This document shows, one piece after another, positions 1 to 9,989 of a DNA stretch of 64,000 nucleotides. Every line of letters starts with the position of its first letter. Position 1 is the first letter of the stretch. The notes under the pieces are model-generated. The model had not been told where the DNA came from. It saw nothing but the letters and a program-made list of their open reading frames with translations, and did not search any database. Location of the stretch: positions 4,169 to 68,168 of the forward strand of contig CAZZKV010000014.1 in NCBI GenBank assembly GCA_964654665.1. Reading direction: 5' to 3'. Made by a program: the position numbers and the translations under genes. This DNA comes from CALCKU01 sp964654665. Its GTDB lineage: Bacteria > Pseudomonadota > Alphaproteobacteria > Caulobacterales > Maricaulaceae.

Positions 1-1224
1 GCCATATGTGCCAATAGCCATGATCTGGGATTGATTTGCCCTGCGCCTAATGGGGCTGAGGCGGCATGGGCGGGTGACTTCCCCTTACTCGCCCCGCATA
101 ATTTAGTACAATTGATCAACCATTTTAAGGGGACGCAATTGTTGCCCCGCCCCGCCCCGGGCGAAATGTTAGATAGGGAAACACCGTTAGATTTACGCGA
201 CGTACGCGGGCAAGAAACGGCGAAACGGGCATTGGAGGTAGCTGCTGCTGGCGGCCATAATATGCTCATGGTTGGCCCGCCAGGTTCAGGTAAATCCATG
301 CTGGCTGCGCGGATGCCGGGTTTGTTGCCGCCTTTATCGGCGAAAGAGCTTTTAGATGTGTCTATGATACATAGTGTGGCGGGATTGCTCGAACGCGGGC
401 AGTTATCACGGGCGCGTCCCTTTCGCTCGCCTCATCATTCAGCCTCTATGGCGGCGATGGTTGGCGGTGGTGTTAAGGCCCGGCCAGGTGAAGCATCATT
501 GGCACATCGAGGGGTTTTATTTCTGGATGAATTACCGGAGTTTACGCCGCAAGTCCTCGATAGTCTTCGACAACCGCTGGAGACGGGCGAAATATCTGTA
601 GCCCGCGCGAATGCGCATGTTCGATATCCGGCTCGATTTCAACTGATTGCGGCGATGAATCCTTGTCGTTGCGGAACGGGAGGTGCGGATGGGCGTGCGT
701 GCCGCCGTGGCCAGCGTTGTGCGGTGGATTATCAAGCGCGTATTTCAGGCCCCTTTATGGATAGGGTTGATATACAAATAGATGTACCTGCCGTAACGCC
801 CGCCGATATAGCCTTACCGCCTTCCGAAGAAGGGAGCGCTAATATTGCTGTGCGTGTTGCTCGTGCCCGCACTATACAAATCAATCGAAACGACGGGGCA
901 ACTAATGCCGAATTATCCAGCCGCTTATTGGATGATGTTGCGCGGCCTGACCGCGATGGGCAAGATTTACTGATACAAGCGGCGGAAACATTGGGATTAA
1001 CCGCACGGGGGTATCATAGAGTTCTGCGTGTTGCCCGAACGTTAGCTGATCTCGGAGAATCATCTAAAATTCATAGATTGCATATAGCTGAAAGCTTATC
1101 TTTGCGCCGAGCCCGTAAAGGGATATCGGTTCAAAATGCTCCGCAGACCGTTTCCCATGTCTCGTCTCATACACCAAATAAGTCAGAATTTTCTAAAAGT
1201 CGGCGAAAGTTTAAACCATTTTAA
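1..1224 (+). CDS. comM: YifB/ComM family Mg-chelatase-like AAA+ ATPase, 5' end cut by window
   Basis: The reading frame is open from base 1 to the stop at 1222-1224, so only the last 407 residues are present; the N-terminal Lon-type fold lies outside the window. Visible are the Walker A motif GPPGSGKS (about 274-297), a Walker B segment VLFLDELPEF (about 514-543), the MNPCRCG segment and the C-terminal Mg_chelatase_C region with GYHRVLRVARTLADL. ComM is a hexameric helicase promoting branch migration during natural transformation in gamma-proteobacteria; its role in alphaproteobacteria is not established. The last 35 or so residues are polar and probably disordered. The TTG at 31 is an internal codon, not a start. 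A 147-bp gap separates it from the next gene. Confidence 0.95.
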   Translation, partial: AICANSHDLGLICPAPNGAEAAWAGDFPLLAPHNLVQLINHFKGTQLLPRPAPGEMLDRETPLDLRDVRGQETAKRALEVAAAGGHNMLMVGPPGSGKSMLAARMPGLLPPLSAKELLDVSMIHSVAGLLERGQLSRARPFRSPHHSASMAAMVGGGVKARPGEASLAHRGVLFLDELPEFTPQVLDSLRQPLETGEISVARANAHVRYPARFQLIAAMNPCRCGTGGADGRACRRGQRCAVDYQARISGPFMDRVDIQIDVPAVTPADIALPPSEEGSANIAVRVARARTIQINRNDGATNAELSSRLLDDVARPDRDGQDLLIQAAETLGLTARGYHRVLRVARTLADLGESSKIHRLHIAESLSLRRARKGISVQNAPQTVSHVSSHTPNKSEFSKSRRKFKPF

Positions 1225-1371
1225 GTTGCTATTATGACAAAATACCCCCAAAAAACGCTATTCTTCGCCTTAAAGTCGTTTAAAAACTGTATTTGGTAAG
1301 ACATTTTTTAGATTAACAGGCGAAGTTACACCTGAATCCGCACCAATTCGGGATACTAGTGGGAATAGATT

Positions 1372-2652
1372 ATGTCGCCTGATGATATTTTTGCAGCGCA
1401 AATGTGGCCCTGGCCTGACCCGATGATTAAACGGGATGTGATGGGCCGTGTTTTGTTTATCAATGCCGCGTTCCTACAGCTTTATGGAGGCCGCGTTGAA
1501 GATTGGCGTGGTAATGTTGTTTCGGGATGGCCTGCACCTTTGCCCAATGGCGAAGCCAACCGGTTTGAAACGACAATAGAGGGCACAGACGGGCCCATTA
1601 CATTTGATTGGCTGGAGCATTATTTGCACGATGGGCATGCGCTTGCGCTTGCGCGTGACGTATCAGCCTTTTTGGTTCCCACGGATCCATCTCCGGGTGA
1701 AGCCCAAACATTACCTCCGGTTGAAAACCCGAATGAAACGCTGCGAGCAGATAATTTTATTATGCAGGCGCCGGATCAGCAACGCCCAGACAATATACCA
1801 ACGCAGGTACCGCATGAGCCTGCGGTTGCTCAGCAGAGAGTTCAATCAGAACCGGTTGTAGATTCTTTTATGCCAGAAATGCCTATTGCGCCAGAAATGC
1901 CTATAGAGGCTGAGGTGAGTGAGGAGCTAACAGATAATACTCAGGTTCCGGGGACTTTAACCGATTTGGATAGCACATTATCAAAAGATGATAATGATTA
2001 TATTACGCCAGAGATTACAGCGCCGCCCTCAACCCAAACGCCAAGCCACGATATGGTAAAGACGGATGATGACGAACAAAAGCGAGATTTTGAACGCCGC
2101 GCACTTCCTGTCGATGAATCCGCTGTATTAGGTAATAATTGGCGTGACGCGGTTATTGCAAAAGCTGTTGGGGCTGAAAACCTAGCCGCCAGCGAAGATG
2201 ATGCGCCTGTTGACACATCTGAAATATCAGACCAACCCGGCGATAATAAAACAGAATCTTTGCGCATTCTTTTAGCTGAAGATAATGCCATTAATGCATT
2301 ATTGACGCGTACATTACTCGAGGCGGATGGCTGTATTGTTGATGTTGTTGAAGATGGTGCCTTAGCTGTCGAAGCTGTGAAGAATTCGCATTATGATATG
2401 ATCTTTATGGACATGCGTATGCCGAATATGGATGGATTAGAATCCACCCGTAAAATTAGAGCGCTTGATCATCGCTCAAAAGGTCTGCCGATTGTGGCTC
2501 TAACCGCTAATGCTTTTGATGATGATCGTAATGCTTGCTTTGATAGCGGTATGAACGATTTTATGACAAAACCCGTATCCGCCGAAGAATTAACTGAAAT
2601 GGTGCGTACATGGACTAAGAATAAAGAAAAACGCGATACGGCTGCTGCGTAA
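1372..2652 (+). CDS. PAS domain - acidic linker - receiver domain protein without kinase core
   Basis: This 426-residue protein has a PAS-like N-terminus (about 10-105, with GRVLFINAAFLQLYGG), then about 180 residues rich in Pro, Glu, Asp and Thr, and a C-terminal receiver domain (about 297-417). The receiver is intact: acidic pair in LLAEDN, phosphoacceptor Asp in FMDMRMPNMDG, Thr in VALTAN and Lys in MTKPVS. The N-terminus reads like the PAS domain of hybrid histidine kinases, but no HisKA H-box and no HATPase N or G boxes are visible where the linker lies. It therefore probably acts as a stand-alone phospho-acceptor or sensor adaptor. ATG start has a GGGA stretch upstream. It converges on the AmpG-type gene, 7 bp away. 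Confidence 0.8.
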   Translation: MSPDDIFAAQMWPWPDPMIKRDVMGRVLFINAAFLQLYGGRVEDWRGNVVSGWPAPLPNGEANRFETTIEGTDGPITFDWLEHYLHDGHALALARDVSAFLVPTDPSPGEAQTLPPVENPNETLRADNFIMQAPDQQRPDNIPTQVPHEPAVAQQRVQSEPVVDSFMPEMPIAPEMPIEAEVSEELTDNTQVPGTLTDLDSTLSKDDNDYITPEITAPPSTQTPSHDMVKTDDDEQKRDFERRALPVDESAVLGNNWRDAVIAKAVGAENLAASEDDAPVDTSEISDQPGDNKTESLRILLAEDNAINALLTRTLLEADGCIVDVVEDGALAVEAVKNSHYDMIFMDMRMPNMDGLESTRKIRALDHRSKGLPIVALTANAFDDDRNACFDSGMNDFMTKPVSAEELTEMVRTWTKNKEKRDTAAA

Positions 2653-2659
2653 TTGTGTT

Positions 2660-4330
2660 TTAGCCTGAGAGCGATTGATTTGTCCGGGCTATTCTTATCC
2701 ATTCAATTAAAGCCAAAATTGAGGCTATGGCGCCTAATCCGGCACAAATCATGAAGGCTTTGGCGAAACCGTCAGTTTCAATAATGACGCCGATAGTTGG
2801 CCGGCCTAAGACCCCTAACAGCATCACCAGTGACACCAGTAGCGCATATTGTACAGCGGCATAATTCTTATTCACAACAGATGAAAGATACGCGATTGAG
2901 GCCGCACTGGCCAAGCCAACGGCTATATTTTCTGCAAAGATAACAGTAGTCAGGCGGGCCATACGCAGATCGAGTCCAAAGAAGGCGAAAATGTCATCTA
3001 ACTGTGTGAATGTCAGAAAACTATCTGTGAAACGCGCATCTATGGCTAAATCTGCAAAGAGTAAATTTGTGACCGCAGCCAGAACAGCGCCGATAAAAAA
3101 GACAGGCATACGCCCAAATCGTAACATGGCAAGGCCGCCAATGGCGATGCCGATAATGGTTGCAATAACGCCCATGAATTTAGAGGCAAAGCCGACCTCT
3201 GTGAGGCTATGTCCTAAGGCCCCGTAATTTTCACCGAGATAAAAGGGATAGGCAAACCCGCCCCAAATAAGATCAGTAAACCGGTAAGATAATACGACGG
3301 ATAAAACCAGAATACTCATCCATTTCAGCCGGCCCGTTAATTCCATCATAGGTTCGACAATGGCTTGATACAGAATATGCAAAACACCGGCCGGTTGGGT
3401 TGCAGATAGTGGGGAAGGGGCTTGCCGATTATTCTGCCAATTTAATAGCGCTGATACAATCCCGAGCCAAATAACTGTTAATGTAATAATCCATGGGCCC
3501 TGATAGCGGATAAAATTACGGGCATTGTAATTACCGGGATCTGTGAGGGCCCCATAGGCAAATTGGGCAATTAAGAAAAATCCGATAACCCAGCCAGCTA
3601 AAATCACTATTGTTCCGCCATTACGCTGTCTGGGAGTCAAGTTTTGGCCCATGCGAATATCGCCGTTTACGGCTTTGGGTGCGGGTGTTTTTTGGCCGAT
3701 TATAACACCAATGGATGTCAGCGCCATAATGGCGGCTCCGCCTATAAAGATGGCTTTCCATCCCATATGATCAGCCAGAATGAGCGCAACAAAGCCGCCA
3801 AGAAGCGAGGCGATCCGATAGCCAAATTGTTCAGCCGTGGACAATATATCCAAATGGCGATCATCGCGGGCAGATTCTATTCGCCATGCGGCCAGCACAA
3901 TATCAAAACTGGCTGACAATATAGCGATAATAACACTGATCAAACCGATTACAGCTAATTTATCCGGTGGATTGGATAATGACAGCATTATCAAACCCGC
4001 TGTAATCAGAGCTATAAACACAAACATCCAAAAGCGACGAGGGCCTATATTAAGCTGGAAAGGGGTTTTGCGGTTTTGTAATGCAGCGGCCCACATATAT
4101 TTAAATGCATATGCCAAGAGGGCCCAAGATAGCAGTCCAATTTGTGACGGTTTAACATTAACCGTGGTCAGCCATGCGTTTAGTGTTCCCCCGACTGCTA
4201 CATAGGGCAGGCCTGATGCGAGACCTAAAATCAGTACAGCAAGAACTTGCCGGTCTGTAAAAGCCATTTTCAAGGCCTGACGTGTTTTAATCGTCTCTGG
4301 TTTTGTGTCTTGCATTGATGAATCAGTCAT
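2660..4330 (-). CDS. ampG: AmpG-type muropeptide permease (MFS)
   Basis: A 556-residue polytopic membrane protein with more than twelve hydrophobic segments. The N-terminus (DRQVLAVLILGLASGLPY, then LTTVNVKPSQIGLLSW and YAFKYMWAA) has the AmpG signature of the major facilitator superfamily, and its length is near that of AmpG proteins. AmpG imports GlcNAc-anhydro-MurNAc peptides from the periplasm for cell-wall recycling, which in other bacteria also feeds beta-lactamase induction. No other recycling genes (ampD, nagZ, anmK) are next to it. Substrate is inferred from family only; alphaproteobacteria may carry several AmpG paralogues with different substrates. Confidence 0.85.
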   Translation of the reverse strand: MTDSSMQDTKPETIKTRQALKMAFTDRQVLAVLILGLASGLPYVAVGGTLNAWLTTVNVKPSQIGLLSWALLAYAFKYMWAAALQNRKTPFQLNIGPRRFWMFVFIALITAGLIMLSLSNPPDKLAVIGLISVIIAILSASFDIVLAAWRIESARDDRHLDILSTAEQFGYRIASLLGGFVALILADHMGWKAIFIGGAAIMALTSIGVIIGQKTPAPKAVNGDIRMGQNLTPRQRNGGTIVILAGWVIGFFLIAQFAYGALTDPGNYNARNFIRYQGPWIITLTVIWLGIVSALLNWQNNRQAPSPLSATQPAGVLHILYQAIVEPMMELTGRLKWMSILVLSVVLSYRFTDLIWGGFAYPFYLGENYGALGHSLTEVGFASKFMGVIATIIGIAIGGLAMLRFGRMPVFFIGAVLAAVTNLLFADLAIDARFTDSFLTFTQLDDIFAFFGLDLRMARLTTVIFAENIAVGLASAASIAYLSSVVNKNYAAVQYALLVSLVMLLGVLGRPTIGVIIETDGFAKAFMICAGLGAIASILALIEWIRIARTNQSLSG

Positions 4331-4407
4331 AAGCGCTCGGTTTTAGGAGAGTTTACGGCGGCGACATTCAAAAGCAAGCTTATCTACGGCTTGTAATAAT
4401 TCCCCCC

Positions 4408-4425
4408 TTGCGAAATCCTTCGCAA
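4408..4425. promoter_or_regulatory. Perfect inverted repeat in the mutS leader
   Basis: TTGCGAA-atcc-TTCGCAA is a 7-bp perfect stem with a 4-nt loop ending 18 bp before the mutS GTG start. It could be an operator or an mRNA hairpin; there is no T-run, so it is not a terminator. Confidence 0.35.
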
Positions 4426-4443
4426 TAGGCGAATTTCCCCAAT

Positions 4444-7152
4444 GTGAACGCACCCATCAAAAAACCAGCCCCTGACGCTAAAGTTACGCCCATGATGGCG
4501 CAATTTATGACGATCAAATCTGACGTCGGGGATGATGCGCTGCTGTTTTACCGTATGGGTGATTTTTACGAGCTGTTTTTTGACGATGCGGTGAAAGCCG
4601 CTGCCGCTTTGGATATTGCCTTAACGAAACGCGGTAAACATAAAGGCGTGGATATTCCGATGTGCGGTGTACCGGTTCATGCCGCTGAATCCTATTTACA
4701 GCGCCTGATCAAAAAAGGGTTTCGCGTGGCAGTTTGCGAGCAAATGGAAGACCCGAAGGCGGCTAAAAAACGGGGATCAAAATCGGTTGTTCGCCGCGAA
4801 GTCGTGCGTCTTGTCACCCCCGGAACGCTCACGGAAGATAGTTTGTTGGATGCGCGCGGAAGTAATTATATCCTTAGTCTTGCGCAGACCCATGCAGGGG
4901 ATTTTGCACTAGCTTGGGCCGATGTGTCTGATGGTGTTTTTCACGTTTGCGACGTACCGCCCGAACGTCTTGCCAGTGAAATAGCGGCTTTATCACCCCG
5001 GGAAATTATTCTCAGCGAAACGCAATATTATCAGCCTGACTTCATGCAAGGCTTAGTGTTATCGGATGGAATAGCGCTCACGCCCCTGCCGCCAACAAAA
5101 TTTGATGCTCGCAATAGTCGGCGGCGGTTAGAAGACCGGTTTTCTGTTGCCAGTCTTGATGGCTATGGGGATTATTCCAAAGCTGAAATTTCTGCCGCGG
5201 GGTCTCTCCTTGATTATTTAACGCTAACGCAGGCTGGCAGCCCGGTACAGCTCTCGCCGCCGCGCCGGCGTTTAGCGTCCGGTTTTATGGCTATTGATCC
5301 GGCGACCCGTGCAAGCCTTGAAATTGACCGAACACAACAAGGCCGCCGCCAAGGTTCGCTCCTTGCTGTTATTGATAAAACAGTAACCGGCGCCGGGGCG
5401 CGGTTATTGGCCAGTTCTGTGGCGCGTCCTTTGGTCGACCGCCTGCAAATTAATGAACGGCTGGATGCCGTTGAATTTTTTGTTAATGAGAGTGCGCATC
5501 GCGGCACCATGCGTATGCATCTAAAATCTGTTGGTGATATAGCCAGAGCTGTCTCGCGTTTGGCTTTGGGACGGGGCGGCCCTCGCGATGTTTTGACATT
5601 GGGGTCGGGTTTATTGTCTGGCGAAACGATTAACGCCTATTTTGCCGGATTTCCAGCCTTGCAGAGCGAAGGCCAAATGCCGGGCAGTTTAAATGCCGCG
5701 CTGTTGGCCATTAGTCTTGCCGATAAAGGGACATTGGGCGCTTTGGCCCGTGATATTCGTAAAGCCTTTAAAGAGAGCCCGCCTATGATGGCGCGCGATG
5801 GTGGTTTTGTTAAGCCGGGGTGGTCACACGAACTTGATGAATTATTAAATCTACGAGACGACAGCCGCCGTCTTGTGGCTAGTTTGCAAGCCGATTATGC
5901 CCGCCAAACGCATATTCCAACATTGAAAATAAAACATAATAATGTGCTGGGGTATTTTATTGAAGTAACTCCAAAATATGCTGATGATATGTTATCTAAA
6001 GGTGCCGATAGCCCTTTTATTCATCGCCAGACATTGGTGTCTGCCGTGCGGTTTACCACGACAGAGCTTGCGGAACTGGATAGTAAAATTTCCGGTGCTG
6101 GTGATAAGGTATTGGCCATTGAAATGGATATCTTCAATCAATTTTCTGGCCGTATAACAGCCCTGTCCGAACTCATCCGAGCAGCTGCTCAGGGATTCGC
6201 GCAGCTTGATATGATGAGCGCTCTGGCGGAATGGGCCGTTGATTATAACGCAGTGCGTCCCGTGGTCGATGACAGTTTGTCCTTGGAGATACGGGACGGG
6301 CGACACCCTGTTGTTGAAGCGGCTTTAAAAAAATCCGGAGATGCGGCCTTTACGCCTAATCATTGCCAATTGGATGGCAGCGGAGTTTCGGCGGCGCGGC
6401 TTACAATTATTACAGGCCCTAATATGGCCGGAAAATCAACTTATCTTCGTCAAAATGCTTTGATGTTTATTCTGGCTCAGGCCGGAAGTTTTGTGCCTGC
6501 AAGCGCGGCACGTATTGGGATAGCGGATCGGCTTTTCTCGCGCGTGGGGGCATCGGATGACTTATCAAAAGGACGGTCGACATTTATGACAGAAATGATT
6601 GAAACGGCCGCAATTCTTAATCAAGCTGGCGAAAAATCCTTTGTGATTTTAGATGAGATTGGCCGCGGAACAGCGACTTTTGATGGCTTATCCATTGCAT
6701 GGGCAACAGCAGAACATTTACATATGGTCAATCGCTCGCGAGCCCTATTTGCAACCCATTATCATGAGTTAACGGATTTGGCCGATAATCTGGTTGCCGC
6801 GAGTAATGCTTCATTGCGGGCCAAAGAATGGGATGGAGATCTGATTTTTCTTCATGATGTGCAGCCTGGCGCTGCCGATAAATCTTATGGCGTTCAGGTT
6901 GCAAAATTAGCGGGTTTACCAATGGCCGCTGTGGACCGTGCCCGCGCAGTTCTAACACAATTAGAGTCGGATCATGACGGGGCAAAAGACAGTTTAGGCG
7001 GATTGCCCCTCTTTACAGCCGCCACCCCGCCAGCCAAAGTCAAACCCTCTGCGGTGGAATTGGCGCTCTCGCAGCTTGATATTGATGATCTCTCTCCGCG
7101 AGCCGCACATGAGCTGCTTTATGATTTAAAGGCGAAAGTACGGCCGCAATAA
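4444..7152 (+). CDS. mutS: DNA mismatch repair protein MutS
   Basis: At 902 residues it has the normal length of MutS1. It recognises base mismatches and small loops and recruits MutL. The mismatch-contacting Phe-x-Glu motif lies in MGDFYELFFDDA near residue 40; the ATPase carries Walker A GPNMAGKSTYLRQ (about 6415-6453) and Walker B VILDEIGRGTATFDG (about 6643-6687), followed by THYHELTDLA. The start is GTG at 4444; no better in-frame start exists. The stop overlaps the glnD start by one base (TAATG), so the two are translationally coupled. mutS followed by glnD is a common alphaproteobacterial order. Confidence 0.97.
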   Translation: MNAPIKKPAPDAKVTPMMAQFMTIKSDVGDDALLFYRMGDFYELFFDDAVKAAAALDIALTKRGKHKGVDIPMCGVPVHAAESYLQRLIKKGFRVAVCEQMEDPKAAKKRGSKSVVRREVVRLVTPGTLTEDSLLDARGSNYILSLAQTHAGDFALAWADVSDGVFHVCDVPPERLASEIAALSPREIILSETQYYQPDFMQGLVLSDGIALTPLPPTKFDARNSRRRLEDRFSVASLDGYGDYSKAEISAAGSLLDYLTLTQAGSPVQLSPPRRRLASGFMAIDPATRASLEIDRTQQGRRQGSLLAVIDKTVTGAGARLLASSVARPLVDRLQINERLDAVEFFVNESAHRGTMRMHLKSVGDIARAVSRLALGRGGPRDVLTLGSGLLSGETINAYFAGFPALQSEGQMPGSLNAALLAISLADKGTLGALARDIRKAFKESPPMMARDGGFVKPGWSHELDELLNLRDDSRRLVASLQADYARQTHIPTLKIKHNNVLGYFIEVTPKYADDMLSKGADSPFIHRQTLVSAVRFTTTELAELDSKISGAGDKVLAIEMDIFNQFSGRITALSELIRAAAQGFAQLDMMSALAEWAVDYNAVRPVVDDSLSLEIRDGRHPVVEAALKKSGDAAFTPNHCQLDGSGVSAARLTIITGPNMAGKSTYLRQNALMFILAQAGSFVPASAARIGIADRLFSRVGASDDLSKGRSTFMTEMIETAAILNQAGEKSFVILDEIGRGTATFDGLSIAWATAEHLHMVNRSRALFATHYHELTDLADNLVAASNASLRAKEWDGDLIFLHDVQPGAADKSYGVQVAKLAGLPMAAVDRARAVLTQLESDHDGAKDSLGGLPLFTAATPPAKVKPSAVELALSQLDIDDLSPRAAHELLYDLKAKVRPQ

Positions 7153-9989
7153 TGGCACCCACATTTCCCAAACGACCCTTTTTGAAACGGCGAGCACAGT
7201 CCGATATTCCGCCGCGATTAGCTGCGCCTGATAGTCAAATTGATGGAATCAAGTTACGGGAAAATTTAACGGCTATAGCTGAAAGTGGGTTACAGGTACG
7301 TGGTCAGGTTTTAGCATTATTAAAGTCAGAGCTTGATCAAGCGCTGGGTCAGGCCAAAGAATTATTCACCCAAGCCCGTATTGACGGCCTTGAATGTGCG
7401 CGCCTGATAGCGGCTATTCATGTTGAGATTGTGACGGCTCTTTATGATTTTACGACAATACATGTTGTAAGGGCCTCCAATCCAACCCGAGCAGAAACTA
7501 TGGCGCTCTGTGCTGTGGGCGGGTTTGGGCGCGGAGAAATGGCTCCGCATTCCGATCTCGATTTATTGTTCTTAATGGCTGATAAAAAAGGGTCGGCTTT
7601 TACAGAAAATGTTACGGAGTATATTCTGTATATGCTCTGGGATTTGGGTCTGAAAGTGGGACATGCCACCCGTACAATTGATCAATCCATCAAGCTGGCA
7701 AAAGAGGATCAAACCATATTGACCTCGCTTTTGGATTTACAATATTTATGCGGCGAAGAAGATTTGGCTACGGCGCTATTTTCCAAATTTGCCAAAGATA
7801 TTACACGCGGAAAAGGACGGGCCTATATTTCGGCGAAATTGGAAGAGCGTGATATTCGCCATGCCCGCGAAGGGAATACGCGCTATGTGATTGAACCGAA
7901 TATCAAAGAAGGTAAAGGCGGGTTGCGTGACCTTCATGTGCTCTATTGGATTGCCCGGTTTTTGGACCGGGACGGGAAAATTATCGATCCGCAACGCGCG
8001 CAAGATTATGTCGATATGGGATTGTTCGACGAACGTGCTGCAACCCGGTTTGTACGTGCGGCAGATTTTTTGTGGCGCGCGCGTATTCATCTGCATTGGA
8101 CCTCGGCACGTCCGACAGAAAATCTCTCTTTTGACAAACAAACACTTCTCGCGCGCCATATGGGCCATGCATCAGGTCCGGTTGAAGAGGCTGTTGAAAA
8201 ATTTATGCGTGAATATTTTACCAATGCGCGCGAAGTAGGGGCCTTAACGCGTATCGCCTGTGCCAAGCTTGAGGCAGATAATGCAATCCGCTTGCCGCGC
8301 GGTATTGATAATATTTTGCCAAGCTCGCGCCGCAATCTTAAAGAAGCAGGATTATTTTTAGACCATGGGCGGCTATCATTTGAGGACCCCATGCAATTGC
8401 GTGATGATCCGGCGCTCATTATGCGCCTGTTTTCTGTTGCGGGGCAGCGTAATGTCGATATTCATCCCGATGCGCTTAATGCCATCGATTTTCGGCGTAA
8501 TCTCATCGATAATGACTTTCGCCGAAACCCTGAGATCGCTAAGATATTTGATGATATATTACTTAAGTCGAAGGCCCCTTACGGCACATTAAAATTAATG
8601 AATGAAGCCGGAGTCTTGGGGCGGTATATACTGGAATTTGGCGGTATTGTCGCGCGAACCCAATTTAATATGCATCATGCCTATACGGTAGATGAACATA
8701 CATTACGGCTGGTGAATTATTTCCATGACATAGAGAGCGGTGAATTGGCCGATGAGAACCCTGTGGCAACTGAGCTTGTCAAAGGGTTTTCAGTATCCGA
8801 GCGCCGCTGTCTTTATTTGACCTGTCTTTTACATGATACGGGCAAAGGGGTCGGGGACCAATGTATCGAAGGTGCGCGCCTATCACGGCGAGCTTGTCGT
8901 CGGCTTGGACTAACGCAGGATGAAATAGAAACTGTTGCATGGCTTGTCCGATCCCATCTTGATATGAGTGAAACAGCTCAGCGCCGTGATATTTCGGATC
9001 CCGAGACTATTGCTGATTTTTCAGGCCGTGTGGGCTCATTTGAACGGCTCAAAATGCTTTATCTATTAACTATTGTTGATATTCGCGCTGTGGGCCCCGG
9101 TATTTGGAACGATTGGAAAGGTGTTTTGCTTCGCGATTTATTTCGCGCTGCTTCTAATTATTTAGACGGGAAGGCCGAACTTGAACCCTCTGCCAAAGCC
9201 AGTGCCATAAAAGCGCAATTTGCTGAACGTTTGCCCGGCGGTATGGCGGCGCGTATTGCATCTATAACGGATGAACTTGGCGATGCTTATTGGCTTGGTT
9301 TTGATATGGCTGACCTTGTGCGTCATGCCCGATTTTATGCGGGAGCCCTTGATATTGAAGATAATATTGCTGTTCAAACCCGGGTTGATAAACCACGCGA
9401 TATTACAGAATTGTGGGTTCTGGCACAAGATAGGGCGGGTTTGTTTTCTGATTTAACCTTAGCGATTTCCGCCTGTGGAGCCTCCATTACAGGGGCCCGT
9501 CTTTATACAGGCGAAAATGGTCGCGTTATGAATGTTTATTATTTGCAAAATAATGAAGGCTTGGCCTTCGGGCGTGTGAGCGAGCATCTATTGGATAGTT
9601 TGCGTGCGCGGGCCCACAGGGCGGCTGTTGGCAATATTGACGGGTTGAAAATTCCTACTGGACTGGCGTCGAAACGGGCTGGGGCTATTCCTGTAAGGCC
9701 AAAGGTTAAATTTCTTGATACGGCATCTGGCGATGCCTGTATTATTGAAATCGAGGGGCGTGACCGCCCCGGTCTTCTATATGCGCTGGCGGCATCTCTT
9801 TATGAGGCCGAGTTGGATGTGCTATCGGCGCATGTTGAAAATGTCGGGGAAAAAGCCATTGATGCTTTTTATGTCCAGCGTAAAGATGGACGCGGCGTGA
9901 GTGCTGGACAACGCAAAAAAATGCGCAGCATATTATTGGATATATTAGGCCATAGCCAAGCGCCTCCTCGTAAAACGGCAGTGGCTTGA
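7152..9989 (+). CDS. glnD: Bifunctional uridylyltransferase / uridylyl-removing enzyme GlnD
   Basis: A 945-residue PII-modifying enzyme that reads glutamine level and adds or removes UMP on PII proteins. Visible domains in order are the nucleotidyltransferase (GGFGRGEMAPHSDLDLLFL, about residues 120-140), the GlnE/GlnD linker region, an HD domain (HHAYTVDEHTLR, LLHDTGKG) and two C-terminal ACT domains (WVLAQDRAGLFSDL; IEIEGRDRPGLLYAL). All catalytic motifs look intact. It starts inside the mutS stop codon and its TGA overlaps the ATG of murJ, so mutS-glnD-murJ read as one operon. Confidence 0.97.
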   Translation: MAPTFPKRPFLKRRAQSDIPPRLAAPDSQIDGIKLRENLTAIAESGLQVRGQVLALLKSELDQALGQAKELFTQARIDGLECARLIAAIHVEIVTALYDFTTIHVVRASNPTRAETMALCAVGGFGRGEMAPHSDLDLLFLMADKKGSAFTENVTEYILYMLWDLGLKVGHATRTIDQSIKLAKEDQTILTSLLDLQYLCGEEDLATALFSKFAKDITRGKGRAYISAKLEERDIRHAREGNTRYVIEPNIKEGKGGLRDLHVLYWIARFLDRDGKIIDPQRAQDYVDMGLFDERAATRFVRAADFLWRARIHLHWTSARPTENLSFDKQTLLARHMGHASGPVEEAVEKFMREYFTNAREVGALTRIACAKLEADNAIRLPRGIDNILPSSRRNLKEAGLFLDHGRLSFEDPMQLRDDPALIMRLFSVAGQRNVDIHPDALNAIDFRRNLIDNDFRRNPEIAKIFDDILLKSKAPYGTLKLMNEAGVLGRYILEFGGIVARTQFNMHHAYTVDEHTLRLVNYFHDIESGELADENPVATELVKGFSVSERRCLYLTCLLHDTGKGVGDQCIEGARLSRRACRRLGLTQDEIETVAWLVRSHLDMSETAQRRDISDPETIADFSGRVGSFERLKMLYLLTIVDIRAVGPGIWNDWKGVLLRDLFRAASNYLDGKAELEPSAKASAIKAQFAERLPGGMAARIASITDELGDAYWLGFDMADLVRHARFYAGALDIEDNIAVQTRVDKPRDITELWVLAQDRAGLFSDLTLAISACGASITGARLYTGENGRVMNVYYLQNNEGLAFGRVSEHLLDSLRARAHRAAVGNIDGLKIPTGLASKRAGAIPVRPKVKFLDTASGDACIIEIEGRDRPGLLYALAASLYEAELDVLSAHVENVGEKAIDAFYVQRKDGRGVSAGQRKKMRSILLDILGHSQAPPRKTAVA

